Source: Methanobacteriota archaeon
Lineage (GTDB): Archaea > Halobacteriota > Methanomicrobia > Methanomicrobiales > Methanospirillaceae
Direction: 5' to 3'
Length of the DNA stretch: 64,000 nt
Assembly: GCA_029547605.1 (NCBI GenBank)
Contig: JAKPPB010000111.1
Coordinates: 1 to 64,000, forward strand
A model generated the notes under the pieces. It worked only from the letters and a program-made list of their open reading frames with translations. It ran no database searches and had not been told where the DNA came from. Positions 60,588 to 64,000 of this stretch are shown here, piece by piece. Position numbers and translations under genes: made by a program. How positions within the stretch are numbered: the stretch's first letter is position 1; the number at the start of each line of letters is the position of its first letter.

Positions 60588-61922
60588 GTGCTCGGCGGAG
60601 GGCCTGCGGGCCGGATCGCAGCGATGCAGCTTGGCCTGGCTGGAAGGGAGGTCGTCCTCATCGAAAAGGGGGGACTCGGGGGCCAGTGCCTCCACCACGG
60701 CTGCATGGCAGTCTGCGCCCTGAACGATATCGCGAGGCACCTCTTCGTATCCCGGACCCTCCATTCGCTCGGAATCCTTGACCATGTCCCCGAGGTCTCG
60801 TTTTCCCGGACTATTTCCGGAATGAGAGAGGTCCAGGCAAAGATCGCCTCGGTGCTCGATGCCGAGACGAGGGGCTGCGGTGTGCAGATCAGGCAGGGAG
60901 CGACGGGCAGGGTGGATGGAAGTTCCCTGTATGTGGACGGCGTGCCTGTTGAAACAGATAAGATAGTGATCGCCACCGGATCGCTCCCCCGCATCCCGGA
61001 CATTCCCGGGATCCGGCTCGGCGGAGTATACACTCCCCACACCCTTTCGTCGATGCAAAGAGTCCCGGAGCACCTCCTGATCATCGGGGGAGGGATCATG
61101 GCGGCGGAGTTTGCGTTCATCTTCAGGCAATTCGGCGCCGATGTTATGCTGGCTGCCCGGAGTACTTTTCTGAAAGGAATGCACCCGAAACTGCGGGAAC
61201 TTGCGGCAAGGGACCTCGAAGGGGTGACGATCCACGAGGGATGCACGGTGAGCGGGCTTATGGGAGACGACGTGGTTACCCGCGCCGTTCTCACGACCGG
61301 AAAGGGCAGGACTGAGTTCCCCTGCGACGGGGTCTTTGTCGCGACCGGGCTGGTCCCAAACTCCTCCATGATTGCCGGGATTCGAAAGGGGCAGGACGGG
61401 CGGATAATCGTTGATCGTTCGATGGCTACCAGCAACCCTGACGTATATGCCTGCGGGGACGTGACCGGTTCCCGCTGCCTCACCCCTGTTGCACGATACG
61501 AGGGCGCAGTCGCCGCAGCCTCCATCCTTGGCCGGGACCCTCCCCCCGACTGTATTCCCATCCCGCAGTCAATGAACCTCGCGTCGGAGTACGCGTTCGT
61601 CGAAGGTGACGGGAATAGCGACGAGGTGGCGTTCGGGAGCCCTGGACCTGCCGGCCCCGGGACCTTCTGGTCGGTGCTGCAGGGGCACACGGGGATTGCG
61701 GGCATCCTTGTCTCGAAGGAGTCGGGAGAGATTGGCGGAGTATACACTGCTGGGCCCGCCGCGGGGATACTCGCCGCCTATCACTCGTTCCTGATGCGCC
61801 TTGGGGTCACCGTACATGACTTTGACCGGTTCATGGAGGTCCACCCGATGACCGACGGTGTGTACCCGCTGATGAAGTACGCCTCTTCCAGGATTCGCCG
61901 CGAGCAAGGAGGCCCGTCCTGA
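60588..61922 (+). CDS. Pyridine nucleotide-disulfide oxidoreductase family flavoprotein
   Basis: A protein of 444 aa from the GTG shown. FAD motif GVLGGGPAGRIAAMQLGL, redox disulfide GLGGQCLHHGCMAVCAL (Cys-x4-Cys), NAD motif LLIIGGGIMAAEFAFIF at about 165, and the second FAD motif PDVYACGDVTGSRCLTPVA. The interface HPTLSE-like motif reads HPMTDGVYPLMKY. Resembles dihydrolipoamide dehydrogenase or mercuric reductase-like proteins. The first beta strand (TVDSLIGVLGG) lies upstream of GTG, so CTG 60564 overlapping the preceding stop may be the true start. Physiological partner unknown. Confidence 0.85.
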   Translation: MLGGGPAGRIAAMQLGLAGREVVLIEKGGLGGQCLHHGCMAVCALNDIARHLFVSRTLHSLGILDHVPEVSFSRTISGMREVQAKIASVLDAETRGCGVQIRQGATGRVDGSSLYVDGVPVETDKIVIATGSLPRIPDIPGIRLGGVYTPHTLSSMQRVPEHLLIIGGGIMAAEFAFIFRQFGADVMLAARSTFLKGMHPKLRELAARDLEGVTIHEGCTVSGLMGDDVVTRAVLTTGKGRTEFPCDGVFVATGLVPNSSMIAGIRKGQDGRIIVDRSMATSNPDVYACGDVTGSRCLTPVARYEGAVAAASILGRDPPPDCIPIPQSMNLASEYAFVEGDGNSDEVAFGSPGPAGPGTFWSVLQGHTGIAGILVSKESGEIGGVYTAGPAAGILAAYHSFLMRLGVTVHDFDRFMEVHPMTDGVYPLMKYASSRIRREQGGPS

Positions 61923-61943
61923 CTTTCCGGGGTCCGGGCCGGT

Positions 61944-63551
61944 TCACGGGTGCAGGGACTGCTCCCACTCCCTCACCATCGCGATGAGTGCAGTGGGCCG
62001 CTCCGACGAGTGCTCCACCTCCCCGAGGAATACCTTCCCCGAGTTCCCGTCGACAGTAATGGTGGCGCCTTCCCGCAGTTCCTGCCCGCTGATGTGGCAC
62101 CTCCGCCTCGCCTCGTCAATGACCAGGCTCTCGCACCCGACCACGCAGACCTTTCCCATCTGCCTTGCCACCACCGCCGCATGTGCCGTCCGGGCACCCC
62201 TTGCAGTGAGGAGGGCGATTGCCGCCCGAATCCCCGGGATGTCGTCAGGGGAGGGGGTCTCCCTGACCAGGATCACACGCCTCCCCTCCGCTTCCATCGC
62301 TTCGGCGCTCGCGCAGGTGAACGCAATCTCCCCTGATGCAACCCCGCCCGACGCGGGGATCCCTACTGCGAGGGGGTGGTCCCGTGTCCTGACACGCTGG
62401 ACAGAGACTCCATCGAGGTCCACGTCCCGCAGCATCCATATGACGTCCGAGGGTGAGATGACCCCTTCCTGGCAGAGATCGACTGCGATCTTCAACGCCG
62501 CGTAGGGGGAGCGTTTTCCGCTCCTGGTCTGGAGGATATAGAGATCCCCGTTCTGGACCGTGAACTCGAGGTCCTGCATGTCCCTGTAATGTGATTCCAG
62601 CCTCCTCGCGGTCTCAACGAGTTCGGCAAAAGTCTCGGGGAGCGCCTCCTGGAATTCCCGCTGGGTACTCACCGATTGATCCCCCGAGACCACGTCTTCA
62701 CCCTGTGCCCCGAATTTGAAGTCCACCAGCAGCTCGTTATTCCCTTTCCAGGGGTTCCTCGTGAAGGCAACACCCGCCCCCGAGCGGGAGCCCATGTTGC
62801 CGAACACCATCGCCTGGACTGTGACCGCGGTCCCCCGCGCCTCCCTGATGAGGTTGAGTCTCCGATAGGCCTCGGCACGGGGGCTCTCCCAGGAGAGGAT
62901 GACCGCCTCTGCAGCCTGCTCCAGCTGCCGCATGGCCCCTGCGGGGAACTTCTCGCCGCTGTTCTGTGCAAATATCCGCTCGTACTCGGTGGCAAGGTCT
63001 TGCAGCGACCGGGCGTCCAGCTCGACCTCGTCCTCGACACCCTCCTGCTCCATCGCCTCGCGGAGCGCTGCATGGTAATGCGTGGGAGAGTGGTGGCATA
63101 CCACCTGCCCGAAGTTCTGGATGAGCCTCCGGTACGAGTCCCACGCGAATTTCGGGTTTCCGGAAAGGGAGATAAGGCCGCGGACAGTCTCCCGCGAGAG
63201 CCCGATGTTCAGGATGGTCTCCATCACTCCCGGCATGGATACCGGGGCCCCGGAACGGACAGAGACCAGGAGCGGCCTCCTGTTGCCGCCAAACGAGAGC
63301 CCCGTTGCCCTCTCCAGGCGCGAGATCCCGGCTGCAAGGAGGTCCGGCATGTCAGGCGGCATTTGGCGTCCTGAGGAAAAGTACTCCTCGCAGAGGGTAA
63401 CCCCGAGGCAGAACCCCGGGGGCACCCTGATCCCGAGGGAGGCAATGGTGGCAAGGCTCGCAGCCTTGTTGCCGAACTCTTCGGCCGGGACACTCTCGTC
63501 GAGGCCGCAGCCGAACGTGACCATCCGGGGAAAGAGCTTTGTGGGGGTCAT
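61944..63551 (-). CDS. PPDK/PEP synthase-like protein without the PEP-binding barrel
   Basis: A 535-aa protein. Residues 15-340 resemble the ATP-grasp half of pyruvate phosphate dikinase (LVSVRSGAPVSMPGVMETIL, VFGNMGSRSGAGVAFTRNPW, AQGEDVVSGDQSVST, LQTRSGKRSPYAALKIAVDL). About 390-510 form the swivelling phosphohistidine domain (TARGARTAHAAVVARQMGKV, central His). The C-terminal PEP/pyruvate TIM barrel of full PPDK (about 870 aa) is missing, with a stop after SLHP. It may phosphorylate another acceptor, like the rifampicin phosphotransferase-type enzymes. Cotranscribed with DUF47, 13 bases away. Confidence 0.85.
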   Translation of the reverse strand: MTPTKLFPRMVTFGCGLDESVPAEEFGNKAASLATIASLGIRVPPGFCLGVTLCEEYFSSGRQMPPDMPDLLAAGISRLERATGLSFGGNRRPLLVSVRSGAPVSMPGVMETILNIGLSRETVRGLISLSGNPKFAWDSYRRLIQNFGQVVCHHSPTHYHAALREAMEQEGVEDEVELDARSLQDLATEYERIFAQNSGEKFPAGAMRQLEQAAEAVILSWESPRAEAYRRLNLIREARGTAVTVQAMVFGNMGSRSGAGVAFTRNPWKGNNELLVDFKFGAQGEDVVSGDQSVSTQREFQEALPETFAELVETARRLESHYRDMQDLEFTVQNGDLYILQTRSGKRSPYAALKIAVDLCQEGVISPSDVIWMLRDVDLDGVSVQRVRTRDHPLAVGIPASGGVASGEIAFTCASAEAMEAEGRRVILVRETPSPDDIPGIRAAIALLTARGARTAHAAVVARQMGKVCVVGCESLVIDEARRRCHISGQELREGATITVDGNSGKVFLGEVEHSSERPTALIAMVREWEQSLHP

Positions 63552-63564
63552 GCCAACCTCGCCC

Positions 63565-64000
63565 TCATCGGTTCATCCTCTCCATGATGTCGTCCCGGAT
63601 GAGGAAGGCTGCCTTCATCATGGAATTTGTAGATTCCTCGATCGTCCGGGCAAGGTCACTGTAGACCTGCATCTCCTTCCAGTCCCGCGACTCGACAAGG
63701 ATGGTCTTCTGGGCGAGGCGGAGGGCATCGTCGGCCTGCCGTTCGAGTGAGAGGACATGGTCGACCGCCTGGAGGAATTCCTGCATGTCATCCCTGCTAT
63801 ATCCCTTGTACACATGCTGCGAGGCGATCAGGGCCTTCAGGAACTCCTGGGCGCTCCGCTCAGCAATTTCTGCCATCTCCACCAGGGACTGGTTGATCTT
63901 CCGCGAAGAGGTGACGGACGGGATGAGCGTGACGTAGAAGGATGCCTCCTCCAGGAAATCGAGCGCATCGTCAGCCGTGAAGATGAGCTGTGAATAGAAC
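63565..64000 (-). CDS. DUF47 (PhoU-like) protein, N-terminus beyond window
   Basis: The C-terminal 145 residues of a helical PhoU-like DUF47 protein, usually paired with a PiT-type phosphate transporter in archaea. Visible segments are DDALDFLEEASFYVTLIPSV, MAEIAERSAQEFLKALIASQ, FLQAVDHVLSLERQADDALR and DLARTIEESTNSMMKAAFLI; four long amphipathic helices are evident. The frame remains open at base 64000, so the start is outside. It lies directly upstream of the PPDK-like gene. Confidence 0.85.
   Translation of the reverse strand, partial: FYSQLIFTADDALDFLEEASFYVTLIPSVTSSRKINQSLVEMAEIAERSAQEFLKALIASQHVYKGYSRDDMQEFLQAVDHVLSLERQADDALRLAQKTILVESRDWKEMQVYSDLARTIEESTNSMMKAAFLIRDDIMERMNR

Noticed and set aside
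60464-61747. 427-codon minus-strand frame across the flavoprotein
   Set aside because: Antisense to intact FAD and NAD motifs; the Ser/Pro-rich product is a shadow.
1-64000. CRISPR array or prophage
   Set aside because: No regularly spaced direct repeats with spacers, cas gene, integrase or phage structural gene was seen. The only regular array is the coding 51-bp repeat at 45897-46253.

Overview
The window is archaeal chromosome, most likely from a formate-using methanogen of the order Methanomicrobiales, possibly family Methanoregulaceae; the genus is inference. The evidence is a cysteine-type formate dehydrogenase (fdhA-fdhB), a DUF3821 surface protein, a stand-alone NrpR regulatory domain, archaeal translation and RNA-processing genes (L15e, Rpp30, Pop5-like, SBDS, L37Ae, RpoP, Pcc1, prefoldin beta, alpha-NAC, TrmI, RIO2), a cupin-type glucose-6-phosphate isomerase and a C1-G72 tRNA-Tyr with an intron. 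Promoters look archaeal (TATA boxes) and several transcripts end in T tracts.

Layout. 1-2.7 kb: formate dehydrogenase, minus strand, FdhB cut by the window edge. 2.7-14.9 kb: a mixed accessory stretch with a TPR protein, a HTH/multi-PAS regulator, a recombination scar joining a PEGA fragment to a TerB-like gene, an arginine deiminase/carbamate kinase pair, PPK2, an HNH-like protein, a phosphoribosyltransferase, a lone CheC and a methyltransferase. 15-24 kb: a DUF3821 surface protein, a flavoprotein, tRNA-Phe, a DHH phosphoesterase, methionyl-tRNA synthetase and a HEAT protein. 24.2-31.2 kb: a gene-sparse island of secreted proteins, including a thioester-domain adhesin-like protein and two members of an unrecognised secreted family, one frameshifted. 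31.3-42.8 kb: tRNA-Asp, tRNA-Tyr, leuA, then the dense archaeal translation/proteasome/RNase P superoperon, moaC-nnr, and a DHH nuclease-PUA-NAC-TrmI operon. 42.8-48.4 kb: a second AT-rich island with four more members of the secreted family and a protein built from seven 17-residue repeats. 48.5-64 kb: a TPR lipoprotein, thiL-DUF460-rio2, a tRNA thiolation-type enzyme, nadE, pgi, a CARDB-like surface protein divergent from a TrmB regulator across a perfect palindrome, an NrpR-domain protein, a pyridine-nucleotide-disulfide flavoprotein, and a PPDK-like protein lacking its TIM barrel next to a DUF47 (PhoU-like) gene.

The best candidate for something undescribed is the secreted family in the two islands. 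It has six copies, a signal peptide, a two-cysteine centre and a C-terminal signature DLVYKEKTTASGVIESF. It shows truncation, frameshift, related terminators and a nearly identical 107-bp tract shared by two copies. It sits with a 17-residue repeat protein and Cys-tailed secreted proteins, so it looks like a rapidly evolving envelope locus of unknown function.
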